Shown here: positions 8,053-16,189 of the stretch, piece after piece | How positions within the stretch are numbered: the first letter of the stretch is position 1 | How the letters are laid out: every line of letters begins with the position of its first letter | Source of the DNA: Thiothrix litoralis | GTDB taxonomy: Bacteria; Pseudomonadota; Gammaproteobacteria; Thiotrichales; Thiotrichaceae | Reading direction: 5' to 3' | DNA length: 64,000 nucleotides | Assembly: GCF_017901135.1 (NCBI RefSeq) | Contig: NZ_CP072801.1 | Location: 1,302,001 to 1,366,000, forward strand | Translations under genes and position numbers: made by a program | Notes under the pieces: model-generated | The model's input: the letters and a program-made list of their open reading frames with translations, nothing else | Database searches by the model: none | Told to the model about the DNA's origin: nothing

Positions 8053-9270
8053 ATGGCGGATAACGACACTAATCAGCAACACTTTCCTTGTGAAGAGTGC
8101 GGGGCCGATCTGGTTTACCAACCAGGTACACAGACACTCACGTGCACCTATTGTGGGCATCAAAATAGCATTCACCAAAGCCATCAGGAAATTCGTGAAT
8201 ACAGTTTTGAGCAAGCATTACGTGCCGTACAGCAGGGCAAATTGCGCCCACTGGATAGTACTCAGGTCATCAAATGCCCCAACTGCGCCGCCACGTTTGA
8301 GCTAAAACAAAATAATCATGCCGGTGATTGCCCATTTTGCGGTACACCGGTCGTGACCGGGACAGAACAGACCCGCTTGTTTCAGCCCAAGTCGCTGCTA
8401 CCCTTCCTGATAACCGACAAAGCTGCACACGCAGCCTTCGATAAATGGATTGGCGGCTTGTGGTTTGCCCCTTCTGCTTTGAAGGATAAAGCCAAGCGTG
8501 ACGAAAAACTGCTGGGCATTTACATCCCTTACTGGACATATGACAGCCATACCGACAGCTATTACCGGGGTGAACGCGGCGTCATTTACTACGAACGCCA
8601 AATGGTCACGGTCATTGTCAACGGACAACCCCGCCAACAAGTGCAGAATGTACCCCGTATCCGCTGGACGCCTGTCAGTGGGCGGGTAAGGCTATTCTTT
8701 GATGATGTGTTAGTCGGTGCGACCCGTACCCTGCCCCGCGCTATTCTTGACCGGCTGGAACCGTGGGATTTACCCAATCTTGTGCCTTACAACGAGAGTT
8801 ACCTGAGCGGTTTTCAAAGCGAAATTTATCAGGTCGATCTGGATGAAGGCTTTGAGCAAGCTCGCGGCATCATGGATAGCCGTATTTATCACGCCATCCT
8901 TAGCGACATTGGTGGGGATCAGCAACGGGTAAACAGTCTGGAAACCCAACATGCAGCCACCACCTTCAAACATGTCTTGCTGCCAGTCTGGTCTGCTGCC
9001 TTCCGTTATAACGGCGAAACGTACCGTTTTGTCATCAACGGGCGTAACGGTAAAACCCAAGGCGAACGGCCTTACAGCGTAGTCAAAATCGTGTTTGCCG
9101 CACTGTTGGGTATTAGCTTGCTGGGCGGTCTGGGCTATTTCATGGACAAAGAGGGAGTCTTTGAACAAATGATGCAACAGGGCGGGAATTACCAGCAGTA
9201 CCAACAATACCAGCCACGCCAACGGCTGCCCGACCCTTATCGGTCGAATCCGGGCTATTATTACCGCTAG
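8053..9270 (+). CDS. Zinc-ribbon membrane protein, YdjG-like (TFIIB-type zinc finger)
   Basis: A 405-residue protein with two N-terminal zinc ribbons: CEECGADL with CTYCGHQ (about residues 15-38) and CPNCAATF with CPFCGTPV (about residues 76-98). A long beta-rich middle region follows, then one membrane helix near residues 346-366 (VFAALLGISLLGGLGYFM) and a Gln/Tyr-rich tail (QQGGNYQQYQQYQPRQR). Such proteins are sometimes misannotated as PriA-like because of the zinc fingers. Pairing with a YdjI-like SPFH protein is known from the Bacillus ydjFGHI operon. It is the last gene of the XpaC-TelA-SPFH set. Confidence 0.8.
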   Translation: MADNDTNQQHFPCEECGADLVYQPGTQTLTCTYCGHQNSIHQSHQEIREYSFEQALRAVQQGKLRPLDSTQVIKCPNCAATFELKQNNHAGDCPFCGTPVVTGTEQTRLFQPKSLLPFLITDKAAHAAFDKWIGGLWFAPSALKDKAKRDEKLLGIYIPYWTYDSHTDSYYRGERGVIYYERQMVTVIVNGQPRQQVQNVPRIRWTPVSGRVRLFFDDVLVGATRTLPRAILDRLEPWDLPNLVPYNESYLSGFQSEIYQVDLDEGFEQARGIMDSRIYHAILSDIGGDQQRVNSLETQHAATTFKHVLLPVWSAAFRYNGETYRFVINGRNGKTQGERPYSVVKIVFAALLGISLLGGLGYFMDKEGVFEQMMQQGGNYQQYQQYQPRQRLPDPYRSNPGYYYR

Positions 9271-9282
9271 ACAAAGCCCTAC

Positions 9283-9891
9283 TTAAACTCCGTACAATTG
9301 TTGCATCAGGCGCAATTGTTCCAGTGTTGCCCACGGCGTATCCAGAAACAGGATCACATCCCGATGCGCGGTCTGTTGCTGGATTTCTTCAAACACTTCA
9401 CGCAAGGCGGGTGGGGAAAACGCCTGCGTCGCCTGTAACAAGCCAATTTGTGCCTCTGCACCACTTGGCATTGCTGCCAGCCATTGCCCCAGATGCCGCA
9501 CATGCACGGGGAAACGTTCTGACCAATCCAGCGGCAATAAGGGCAGTGCTTCTGCATCCACCAACAGCCCCAATACCTGACTGCTCAAATGCATGTCAGC
9601 GCCTGCTTTTACCTGTTGCCAGTGCCGTGCCTGCAATAAGCTGGTGGTAATTTCCAGATAGAAGCCAAAATCCTGCCCGGTTTCTGCTGCCCAGAGCGCT
9701 GCTTTCGCCAATGATGCTTCCCAATCACTAGCGGGTAATAAAATCCTGATGAATTCGTTGGCGTAATAGGAAGTCTGCCAATCTGGTGGCAAATCATCCG
9801 GGTAAAACATTGCTTGCCAGTTGGCTGGTGACCAGCCGTAAGCCGCCAGTGTCAGGCTGCTGAATGCAGGTTGGGAAGTGCTCATAGGCAT
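9283..9891 (-). CDS. Divergent DUF72 (YecE)-like protein
   Basis: About 202 residues. The N-terminal part (AAYGWSPANWQAMFYPDDLP, then YYANEFIRILLP) resembles the start of DUF72/YecE TIM-barrel proteins, which begin with a GTSGW...W...FYP motif. The protein is shorter than usual DUF72 members (about 240-280) and the similarity in the rest is weak. The ATG at 9891 is preferred because a TGGAG site precedes it. A GTG four codons upstream is possible. It converges with the zinc-ribbon gene. The upstream region is cut by the insertion sequence at 9970. Function unknown. Confidence 0.6.
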   Translation of the reverse strand: MPMSTSQPAFSSLTLAAYGWSPANWQAMFYPDDLPPDWQTSYYANEFIRILLPASDWEASLAKAALWAAETGQDFGFYLEITTSLLQARHWQQVKAGADMHLSSQVLGLLVDAEALPLLPLDWSERFPVHVRHLGQWLAAMPSGAEAQIGLLQATQAFSPPALREVFEEIQQQTAHRDVILFLDTPWATLEQLRLMQQLYGV

Positions 9892-9960
9892 TGGATACTC
9901 CACACAGTTAAGCAGATACAGAATACCTCGTTGCCATCAAAATTTCTTGCCAACGATCAT

Positions 9961-9969
9961 AAAGCCAAC
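9961..9969. repeat. Target site duplication, left copy
   Basis: AAAGCCAAC directly abuts the left end of the insertion sequence and is repeated at 11435-11443. Confidence 0.85.
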
Positions 9970-11434
9970 CAGCAATTCTCATTTTACCACCCACTGCTCA
10001 ATCTCATCCGCTTGATGCCGCCGCTCTAAGCCGACGAGCATAAAATCCAGCAGAGCCGTCCAACTTTTGAAGCACAAAAAGGTCGTGAGCGTATTGATGT
10101 CATCGAACAAGCGTTCGCGTGACCCCATTTTCTGAAGTAACGTTCGGAAACGCTCATCCATCAAGTCAATCACGGTATGGACGAGATAAGCCAATAACAC
10201 TAATGCGGCCAACAAGTTGGCGAGGTGTTGCTGCCCATGCCCGAAGTTGTGTTCAAAGTGGTAGCCTTTGGTTTTCAGGGTGTTGTTGTTTTCGTTCTCA
10301 ATCTTCCAGCGACACCTCCCAGCCTTCACAAGATCGACGACCTTGCCGGTGGTGATAGGGTGAGAGGTGGCGAAATCGTTATGGTATAAGCACTTACCAT
10401 CATCACGCACACTCGTGAGACTGAACCAGTTGACACGCAGGGCATCGTCCCCATCACGTAAGGGCATCTGCGTCGCAAAACGGTAGGTATCCGTGACAGA
10501 ATGCTTTCCCATCCGCCGCTGTACAAGATGGGTGCGTATCGCGCCGATTTTCTCTAGCCCTTCCAACTCTTCATATAAGGTCGTGTGGGACGTGGGTTTG
10601 CAGTTGAAAATGAACTGTGCGCCAGCGTCCAGGACTGCTTGGCAAAAGGGCTGGTGACAATACAAATCATCCCCCAGAAACGTGATGCCCAGCGGGATGT
10701 AATCCGCGCCCCACTGAGCCAGCCAGCGTTTAGCGGCGTTGATTTCACAATCTTGCTTGGTTTGCCCATCTTGGCGGCTGATGAACTCTGGCGGTAACGG
10801 GATCACCTGCGGTTTATCGGGTGCTGTTAAAATCGGGGTCAGCACTTGGTGTGAGTAGGTGACTGTCCCGTTGTGATGCGTCTTCGTCAAACACTGCTCA
10901 CAATGGATGTGGGATGACGAAAAATGCTGTGTCCCATCCAGTGCCAACAAATAACCGTAGTCATGCACCCGCCACTTATCCAAATAACCATTCTGTTGCA
11001 ACCCATTGAAAAGATAACGGTAAGCAGGCGCAACGGCTGACGGCGGCACGCTATCCAGCAAATGGCGAATTTGATTGTCGCAGGGAATGGCATGAACACC
11101 GAACAACGTCTGTGCATTACTCCGCTCTTGGTTCTCCACCATGCGCCGCTGGTACTCCAGAAAGGACGCACACTGCATGAAAAACACCGAAAAGGCACTC
11201 AAACCCGCATCCTCCAAGGTATAGCGGGTATTATTGCCGGGTTTGCGGCAGTCGGGGAAGGCGCGGAATGTATCGCGCAATTGCTCCACGATACCCGCAA
11301 AGGTGAGCGGTGCGGTTAGCGCAGCAGCAGTAACGGTTGGGTAGCTCATCGACTTCACCTCCCGGAACAGATCTCAATGGGATAGGTTTAGTTTACGCCA
11401 TTTTATTGGGTGAGGGGCAAAATGAGAATTGCTG
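9970..11434 (-). mobile_element. Complete insertion sequence, 1465 bp, ISNCY/IS4-like
   Basis: The ends are inverted repeats with 16 identical terminal bases (CAGCAATTCTCATTTT) and weaker similarity for about ten more. A 9-bp direct repeat, AAAGCCAAC, flanks the element at 9961-9969 and 11435-11443, so the borders are exact and the insertion is recent. It carries one intact transposase gene. Family assignment is uncertain. The 9-bp duplication and DDE-type enzyme fit the IS4-like or unclassified (ISNCY) groups. Confidence 0.88.
9979..11349 (-). CDS. DDE transposase of the 1465-bp insertion sequence
   Basis: A 456-residue transposase that fills the element. DDE-type catalytic segments are visible: LLALDGTQHFSS (first Asp), ITFLGDDLYCHQPF (second Asp), and CRWKIENENNNTLKTKGYHF, in which WKIE supplies the Glu as in the IS4-like Y-(2)-R-(3)-E-(6)-K arrangement. 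A cysteine pair (HCEQC) lies just after the first Asp. The ATG at 11349 is chosen because GGGAGGTGA lies seven bases upstream. A GTG three codons earlier is inside that site. The gene is intact, so the element may still be active. Confidence 0.88.
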   Translation of the reverse strand: MSYPTVTAAALTAPLTFAGIVEQLRDTFRAFPDCRKPGNNTRYTLEDAGLSAFSVFFMQCASFLEYQRRMVENQERSNAQTLFGVHAIPCDNQIRHLLDSVPPSAVAPAYRYLFNGLQQNGYLDKWRVHDYGYLLALDGTQHFSSSHIHCEQCLTKTHHNGTVTYSHQVLTPILTAPDKPQVIPLPPEFISRQDGQTKQDCEINAAKRWLAQWGADYIPLGITFLGDDLYCHQPFCQAVLDAGAQFIFNCKPTSHTTLYEELEGLEKIGAIRTHLVQRRMGKHSVTDTYRFATQMPLRDGDDALRVNWFSLTSVRDDGKCLYHNDFATSHPITTGKVVDLVKAGRCRWKIENENNNTLKTKGYHFEHNFGHGQQHLANLLAALVLLAYLVHTVIDLMDERFRTLLQKMGSRERLFDDINTLTTFLCFKSWTALLDFMLVGLERRHQADEIEQWVVK

Positions 11435-11443
11435 AAAGCCAAC
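11435..11443. repeat. Target site duplication, right copy
   Basis: AAAGCCAAC directly abuts the right end of the insertion sequence, identical to 9961-9969. Confidence 0.85.
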
Positions 11444-11565
11444 CCGGTAACTTGACTTTAGCACTATGAAATATTATTTTAGATATATATAAAGGCTCTA
11501 AACCACACCACTAGAGATACGAAAGGTTTACTATCGCCATAAAAACTCAACAGGAGGATTACACC

Positions 11566-11937
11566 ATGATGTTTAGCGATGTTTCCCTGGATGAAATGTT
11601 CCCACGTGCCCATGCGGTTATGCGTGCCCCACTTCCCAACTTAAAAGTCGACCGTGTTTACGATCTAATCAGTAAAAATGCCGCCGAACGCGGTATTACT
11701 CTGACCGATGCCCATATGGATGTAGTCAATTTTGTGCTGGACTTCTACGAGCACTGCGACGACTGCCAAAATGCCCGCGCCCTTGCCGACATGATGCAGG
11801 AAGAATTCCTGCGACAGGGTGGGCGCAAATATTTGTACCAATTGTTCCCGGATGGCCCCTTGAGCACTATCCACAACTTGGCTGATTTGCCCAAACTGGG
11901 CAATGAATCCGATAAAAGTTTCGGCACTAACTGGTAG
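11566..11937 (+). CDS. DsrC/TusE-family protein lacking the C-terminal redox cysteines
   Basis: A 123-residue protein with the DsrC/TusE fold signature (RGITLTDAHMDVVNFVLDFYEHC, shortened here, and GGRKYLYQLFPDGPLSTIH). In sulfur-transferring DsrC the C-terminal arm ends in a conserved Cys, with a second Cys ten residues before. Here the arm reads LPKLGNESDKSF and has neither. The only cysteines form a CDDC pair at residues 64-67. DsrC-like proteins without these cysteines have been proposed to be regulatory. A strong CAGGAGG ribosome site and a downstream terminator show a single-gene transcript. The role in sulfur metabolism is inferred. Confidence 0.8.
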   Translation: MMFSDVSLDEMFPRAHAVMRAPLPNLKVDRVYDLISKNAAERGITLTDAHMDVVNFVLDFYEHCDDCQNARALADMMQEEFLRQGGRKYLYQLFPDGPLSTIHNLADLPKLGNESDKSFGTNW

Positions 11938-11956
11938 AAAACTCTGATCCCTGTGA

Positions 11957-11990
11957 AAACCCGACCAAGCGTCATGTTTGGTCGGGTTTT
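11957..11990 (+). terminator. Rho-independent terminator after the DsrC-like gene
   Basis: A stem AACCCGACCAA with TTGGTCGGGTT closes an eight-base loop and ends in TTTT, 20 bases after the stop codon. Confidence 0.85.
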
Positions 11991-12063
11991 GTTTGCGTGC
12001 ATTCAGTTTTAAACTTATAGAATAGCCTTTAAGTTCTAAATGCATAACAAAAAAACAGGGCAT

Positions 12064-12687
12064 ATGATGATGGGCAAAATTAAAGCATCGATGCTGATGG
12101 GTACAGCAGCGGTATTTCTAGGGGGCTGTGCGCCTGTGGCTTATTACCCACAAACAGCACAATACCCTTATTGGAACCACACGGTTCCGGGGGCTTACCA
12201 AGGGGAACCAAGACCGTATTTTGCTCGCTATAATACCCAAGGAATGTCACCACCTGCCTATTCCCAGCCATACCAACCCTTATCCCAACAGACCGAACCA
12301 GCCGACGCACCGGCAAGACGTGCCTTGCTGGCACATGCACATCAAGCACTAGGAGTACGTTACACCTACGGCGGTGAAACACCCCGCGAAGGCTTTGATT
12401 GCAGTGGCTTGACGCAGTACGTCTATAAAAATGCCCAAGGCATCACCTTGCCCCGCACGGCACTCGAACAAAGCAAAGCCAGCCGCACCATCAGCTTTGA
12501 AGAAATGCGCCCCGGCGACCTGATCTTCTTCCGCACCAGTGGCAGCACTATCAACCATGTAGGCATCTACATCGGACGCGGTGATTTCATTAACGCTGCA
12601 TCCGGTGGCGGCAAAGTCACCCTTGACAGCCTCAGCAAAAGTTACTGGCAGCAGCGCCTCGTTAAGTTTGGCACATTCCTGACGTAA
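12064..12687 (+). CDS. NlpC/P60 family lipoprotein, peptidoglycan hydrolase
   Basis: About 207 residues. A lipoprotein signal ends in the lipobox FLGGC (Cys22), followed by a Tyr/Pro/Gln-rich linker and a C-terminal NlpC/P60 domain from about residue 88. The catalytic Cys lies in GFDCSGLTQYVY and the His in NHVGIYIGRG. The third position, usually His, is probably Asn in DFINAASGG, which is accepted in this family. It would cleave stem peptides of peptidoglycan at the outer membrane. Three consecutive ATGs at 12064-12072 follow a CAGGG site. An upstream ATG at 12040 is in frame but has no site and adds a charged leader. Confidence 0.85.
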   Translation: MMMGKIKASMLMGTAAVFLGGCAPVAYYPQTAQYPYWNHTVPGAYQGEPRPYFARYNTQGMSPPAYSQPYQPLSQQTEPADAPARRALLAHAHQALGVRYTYGGETPREGFDCSGLTQYVYKNAQGITLPRTALEQSKASRTISFEEMRPGDLIFFRTSGSTINHVGIYIGRGDFINAASGGGKVTLDSLSKSYWQQRLVKFGTFLT

Positions 12688-12818
12688 ACCTGTTCTTTGG
12701 CATGAACCTTTACATCAGATTTTCCGACTGACCGTCAGGCCAGTTGCTAATTTTGGCTGAATAGCGTCTATACTACGTGTGGAGATCCATTCATACGTAA
12801 ACCATAGGAGAAAACAAG

Positions 12819-13262
12819 ATGGGACTGTTTGATTTTGCCAGAAACATTGGCAAGAAAATTTTTGGCAAGGAAGAGGAAGCCCCTACGGCATTAACACAGC
12901 ACATCAATGAAGACAACCCCGGTGTCGATGGCCTGCAAGTTGAAGTCAAAGATGGCGTTGCCACGTTGACCGGTCAGGCACAGTCCGCTGAGGCGCTGGA
13001 AAAAGCTGTCTTGATGGCAGGCAACGCTATGGGTATTCAGGAAGTCAAAGCTGATGGCATGACTATTGCCGATGGCAGCCAAGTTGGTGGAGACGATGAG
13101 TTTTATGTTATCGTCAAAGGCGACACTTTGTGGAAAATTGCTGAAAATGCTTATGGCAACGGTGCTAAGTACACCAAGATTGTGGAAGTAAACCGTGAAG
13201 TCATCAAAGATGCTGACAAAATCTTCCCCGGTCAGAAAATCCGCATTCCTAAAAATATCTAA
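12819..13262 (+). CDS. kbp: BON-LysM protein, Kbp/YgaU type
   Basis: A 147-residue protein, close to the 149 residues of E. coli Kbp (YgaU). An N-terminal MGLFDFARNIGKKIFG leader is followed by a BON domain (about residues 25-85, VDGLQVEVKDGVATLTGQ) and a LysM domain (about residues 93-146, YVIVKGDTLWKIAENAYG, PGQKIRIPKN). E. coli Kbp is a cytoplasmic potassium-binding protein. Whether this one senses K+ is inferred from the architecture. The ribosome site AGGAGAAAA is just upstream. The EF-hand/YidB gene follows after 18 bases, so the two are likely co-transcribed. Confidence 0.9.
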   Translation: MGLFDFARNIGKKIFGKEEEAPTALTQHINEDNPGVDGLQVEVKDGVATLTGQAQSAEALEKAVLMAGNAMGIQEVKADGMTIADGSQVGGDDEFYVIVKGDTLWKIAENAYGNGAKYTKIVEVNREVIKDADKIFPGQKIRIPKNI

Positions 13263-13280
13263 CCAAAGGTACATTCACAC

Positions 13281-13751
13281 ATGGATATGATGCAAATCGC
13301 TGTACAGTTGTTCAAAAGCCAACTGGATAAAGATGGCGACGGCCAACTGGAAATGACTGAAATCGCTTCAGCCATGATGGGTCTGATGGGTGGCGGTCAA
13401 AATCAGGCACAGGCTGGTGGTTTGGGCGGCTTGGCCTCCATGATTTCCGGTATGCAAGGTGGTGGTGACTCTGGTTTGGCATCACTGGCAGCTTCCTGGT
13501 TAGGCAATGGCGCTAATGCCCAGCCTTCCGGTAACCAAGTAACCCAAATGTTCGGGCAAGACAAAATCGCTGCTTTCGCCCAGCAACTGGGTATTAGCCC
13601 TGATCAAGCGGTTAGCGGTTTGCAAGCGGCTGTTCCTGAAGTAGTCGACAAGGCATCCCCAAGCGGTTCATTGGATTTGAACAGTCTGCTGGATTCAGTT
13701 GGTGGCGTATCTGGCGCTATTGGTCTGGCAAGCAAGCTGTTCGGTCGTTAA
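13281..13751 (+). CDS. YidB/DUF937-like protein with an N-terminal EF-hand loop
   Basis: A 156-residue protein. Residues 16-27 (DKDGDGQLEMTE) form a canonical EF-hand calcium loop, with acidic residues at positions 1, 3, 5, 9 and 12 and Gly at 6. A Gly/Gln/Met-rich low-complexity stretch (residues 36-85) follows. The C-terminal 70 residues (FGQDKIAAFAQQLGISPDQA, then SLLDSVGG) match the YidB/DUF937 family. The YidB function is unknown. Co-transcription with the Kbp-like gene suggests an ion-linked stress or envelope function, which is inference. A strong terminator follows. Confidence 0.8.
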   Translation: MDMMQIAVQLFKSQLDKDGDGQLEMTEIASAMMGLMGGGQNQAQAGGLGGLASMISGMQGGGDSGLASLAASWLGNGANAQPSGNQVTQMFGQDKIAAFAQQLGISPDQAVSGLQAAVPEVVDKASPSGSLDLNSLLDSVGGVSGAIGLASKLFGR

Positions 13752-13772
13752 TTCGGCTCACCCGTACTCTCT

Positions 13773-13803
13773 AAAAAAGCCGCTCTAACAAGGCGGCTTT
13801 TTT
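13773..13803 (+). terminator. Rho-independent terminator of the kbp-yidB pair
   Basis: A perfect 11-bp stem AAAAAAGCCGC/GCGGCTTTTTT with a nine-base loop lies 21 bases after the stop codon. Confidence 0.9.
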
Positions 13804-13892
13804 GATGCCCATAATTTTCATGGGAATACTGTTCCAGTTTCAGGTAATCACCTATAGTTAGATGATTACTGTACAAGGCCGTTACAAAACCT

Positions 13893-14825
13893 ATGAATTT
13901 TAACACTGACCCTGACGGGAATGACAATACCGCGCTTTTTCCGATTGGCACTGTTTCTGAACAGACGGGTGTTAACACCGTTACCTTGCGGGCGTGGGAA
14001 CGCCGTTACGGTTTGCTAAAACCGCGCCGCACTCCCAAAGGCCACCGCCTTTACAGCCAGCAGGACGTTGAACGGGTAAAGCAAGTGCTGGTGTTGCTTG
14101 ATCAAGGCATTCCTGTTAGCCGTGTCCGGGATGTCATCGACAGCAATAACCACTTAACTCTGTTGCACCCAGCAAAAACGGCGCAAACCGATGACCCTTG
14201 GCGGCATTACTGCACCCTGTTCCAACGCTGGATCCATAAACTCGATGCCCGCTCACTCGAACAAGTGTTTAACGAGGCCGTTTCGCTGTATTCGTTGGAA
14301 CTGGTCGCCAAAAAATTATTGCTGCCACTCCACCAACAGCTTTGGCAACAACAGGGCGTGCTGCCCTCCACCCATGCGGATTACGCGTTCTTGCATGAAT
14401 TCCTGTGTGCCAAGCTGGGTTCACGCTATTTGCAACACAATGGCCGCGCCACAGGCAAGCACATCTTGCTCGCCAATACCTGTGGTCATGAGGCACAACT
14501 CGAAACGCTATTGCTCGCCAATGTGCTCAGCCAACACGGTTATCAGGTCAGCTTGCTGGGGACAAAAACCCAACTGGATCACCTACCCCTGATAATCGGG
14601 CGGGTAATATTTGATGCTTTACTGCTTCCCCAACACGGTAGCATTACCAGCGCTTTGCACGCCTTGGTAAACATGACCAATATCCGTGTTTTCCTGTCAG
14701 GCACTCAAGAAGAACAGACGCCAGAAACGCAGGAACACGCCTTGATTCAAAGGCTACCAACTGACTTAAGCGAGGTTTGCCGTTTCATGGATCAAACCCT
14801 GCTCATACCGGGTAAGGCTCCATGA
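13893..14825 (+). CDS. MerR-family regulator, CarH/LitR-like, upstream of photolyase
   Basis: A 310-residue protein. An N-terminal MerR helix-turn-helix (FPIGTVSEQTGVNTVTLRAW, RRYGLLKPRRTPKGHRLYS) is followed by a helical region and a Rossmann-like domain that resembles the cobalamin-binding region of CarH/LitR photoreceptors (HILLANTCGHEAQLETLLL, HGYQVSLLGT). The E/D-x-H-x-x-G signature used for B12 ligation is not clearly present, because CGHEAQLE replaces it. Light sensing via adenosylcobalamin is therefore doubtful. The stop codon overlaps the photolyase start by four bases, so it most likely regulates that gene and itself. Confidence 0.85.
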   Translation: MNFNTDPDGNDNTALFPIGTVSEQTGVNTVTLRAWERRYGLLKPRRTPKGHRLYSQQDVERVKQVLVLLDQGIPVSRVRDVIDSNNHLTLLHPAKTAQTDDPWRHYCTLFQRWIHKLDARSLEQVFNEAVSLYSLELVAKKLLLPLHQQLWQQQGVLPSTHADYAFLHEFLCAKLGSRYLQHNGRATGKHILLANTCGHEAQLETLLLANVLSQHGYQVSLLGTKTQLDHLPLIIGRVIFDALLLPQHGSITSALHALVNMTNIRVFLSGTQEEQTPETQEHALIQRLPTDLSEVCRFMDQTLLIPGKAP

Positions 14826-16180
14826 CAACCGCCATCGTTTGGCTGCGGCAAGACCTGCGCCTTGCTGATAACCCAGCCTTGTACCATGCCTGCCGTACCT
14901 GCGACCACATTATCCCGCTCTTCATTGACGACCCGTTGCCCACTTCTGTCAGCCAATTGGGCGCCGCCAGTCGCGCATGGTTACACCACAGTTTGCAAGA
15001 CCTGGATACACGCTTGCAAGCCATAGGAAACCGCCTGACCTTACAACAAGGCGCAGCACTGCCGATCTTGCAAAAACTGATCGCCACCACCGGCGCAACC
15101 CATGTGTATTGGAACCGGGTATACGACCCGCAAAGCCTCGCCCGCGACAAGCACCTCAAGGAAGCTCTCAAGCCAAGCTGTGCTGTCCACAGCTTCAACG
15201 CCAGCCTGCTCAATGAACCGTGGGAAGTGCTCAAAGCCGATAGCACACCCTACAAAGTCTTCACCCCTTTCTGGAAAGCCATGTTGAAACACGGCATCCA
15301 GCATTTGCCCCTACCCCTGCCGGAACGCATTCCCGCCCTCCCCTTGCAACCAGAAAGCCTGCCACTGGAAACACTGGGTTTGCTGCCGCATATCCGTTGG
15401 GACACCGGCATGATGGCGCACTGGCAAGTCGGTGAAGAAGCTGCCATGCAAAAGTTGCACGATTTCTTGCCAACACATGGCGGTGCTTACAAGGAGGCGC
15501 GTAATTTCCCCGCTCAACCCGGCACTGCCCGGCTTTCCCCCCATCTGCATTTCGGTGAAATCAGCCCCCGCCAAGCGGTTTACCATACCGAGCGGCATTT
15601 GGCAGAACAGCCCGGCGCGGAAAATGGTTTACGCCATTTTATGCAGGAAATTGGCTGGCGGGAATTTGCGTATTACCTGCTGTACCACTTTCCGCACACC
15701 GTCGAACGGGCGCTGGATGCGCGTTTCGACCACTTTCCGTGGGCAGACGATTACACCGACGTATTGGAACGCTGGCAACGTGGGCAAACCGGCTTTCCCA
15801 TCATTGATGCGGGGATGCGCGAACTCTGGCAAACCGGTTGGATGCACAATCGGGTACGCATGATCGTGGCATCATTGCTCACCAAAAACTTGCTGGTGCC
15901 GTGGCAGGTGGGGGAACAGTGGTTCCGGGATACGCTGGTGGATGCTGATCTTGCCAGCAATGTACTCGGGTGGCAGTGGGTAGCCGGTTGCGGGGCGGAT
16001 GCCGCACCGTATTTCCGCATTTTCAACCCGACCCTGCAAGGGCAGACGTTTGATCCTGACGGTGAATACATCCGGCGGTGGATACCAGAATTACAGACAC
16101 GGGATTATCCCTCGCCGATCATGGACTTAAAGGCTAGCCGCGAACGGGCATTGGCGAAATTTTCACAAATCAAACAATAG
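14822..16180 (+). CDS. phrB: Deoxyribodipyrimidine photolyase
   Basis: A 452-residue class I CPD photolyase, at the usual length. The N-terminal antenna domain starts TTAIVWLRQDLRLADNPAL. The C-terminal FAD domain contains the conserved GWREFAYYLLYHFP, FPIIDAGMRELWQTGWMHNR and WQWVAGCGADAAPYFRIF segments. It uses blue light to split UV-induced pyrimidine dimers. The ATG overlaps the MerR gene by four bases (ATGA). Its natural terminator seems to lie at 17575-17608, now separated from the gene by a tnpB element. Confidence 0.95.
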   Translation: MTTAIVWLRQDLRLADNPALYHACRTCDHIIPLFIDDPLPTSVSQLGAASRAWLHHSLQDLDTRLQAIGNRLTLQQGAALPILQKLIATTGATHVYWNRVYDPQSLARDKHLKEALKPSCAVHSFNASLLNEPWEVLKADSTPYKVFTPFWKAMLKHGIQHLPLPLPERIPALPLQPESLPLETLGLLPHIRWDTGMMAHWQVGEEAAMQKLHDFLPTHGGAYKEARNFPAQPGTARLSPHLHFGEISPRQAVYHTERHLAEQPGAENGLRHFMQEIGWREFAYYLLYHFPHTVERALDARFDHFPWADDYTDVLERWQRGQTGFPIIDAGMRELWQTGWMHNRVRMIVASLLTKNLLVPWQVGEQWFRDTLVDADLASNVLGWQWVAGCGADAAPYFRIFNPTLQGQTFDPDGEYIRRWIPELQTRDYPSPIMDLKASRERALAKFSQIKQ

Positions 16181-16189
16181 TTTTGCTTG

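Noticed and set aside
13893-16180. Assigning the MerR protein as a true CarH-type B12 photoreceptor
   Set aside because: The neighbouring photolyase fits, but the B12-ligating signature could not be found, so only a MerR/CarH-like call was made.
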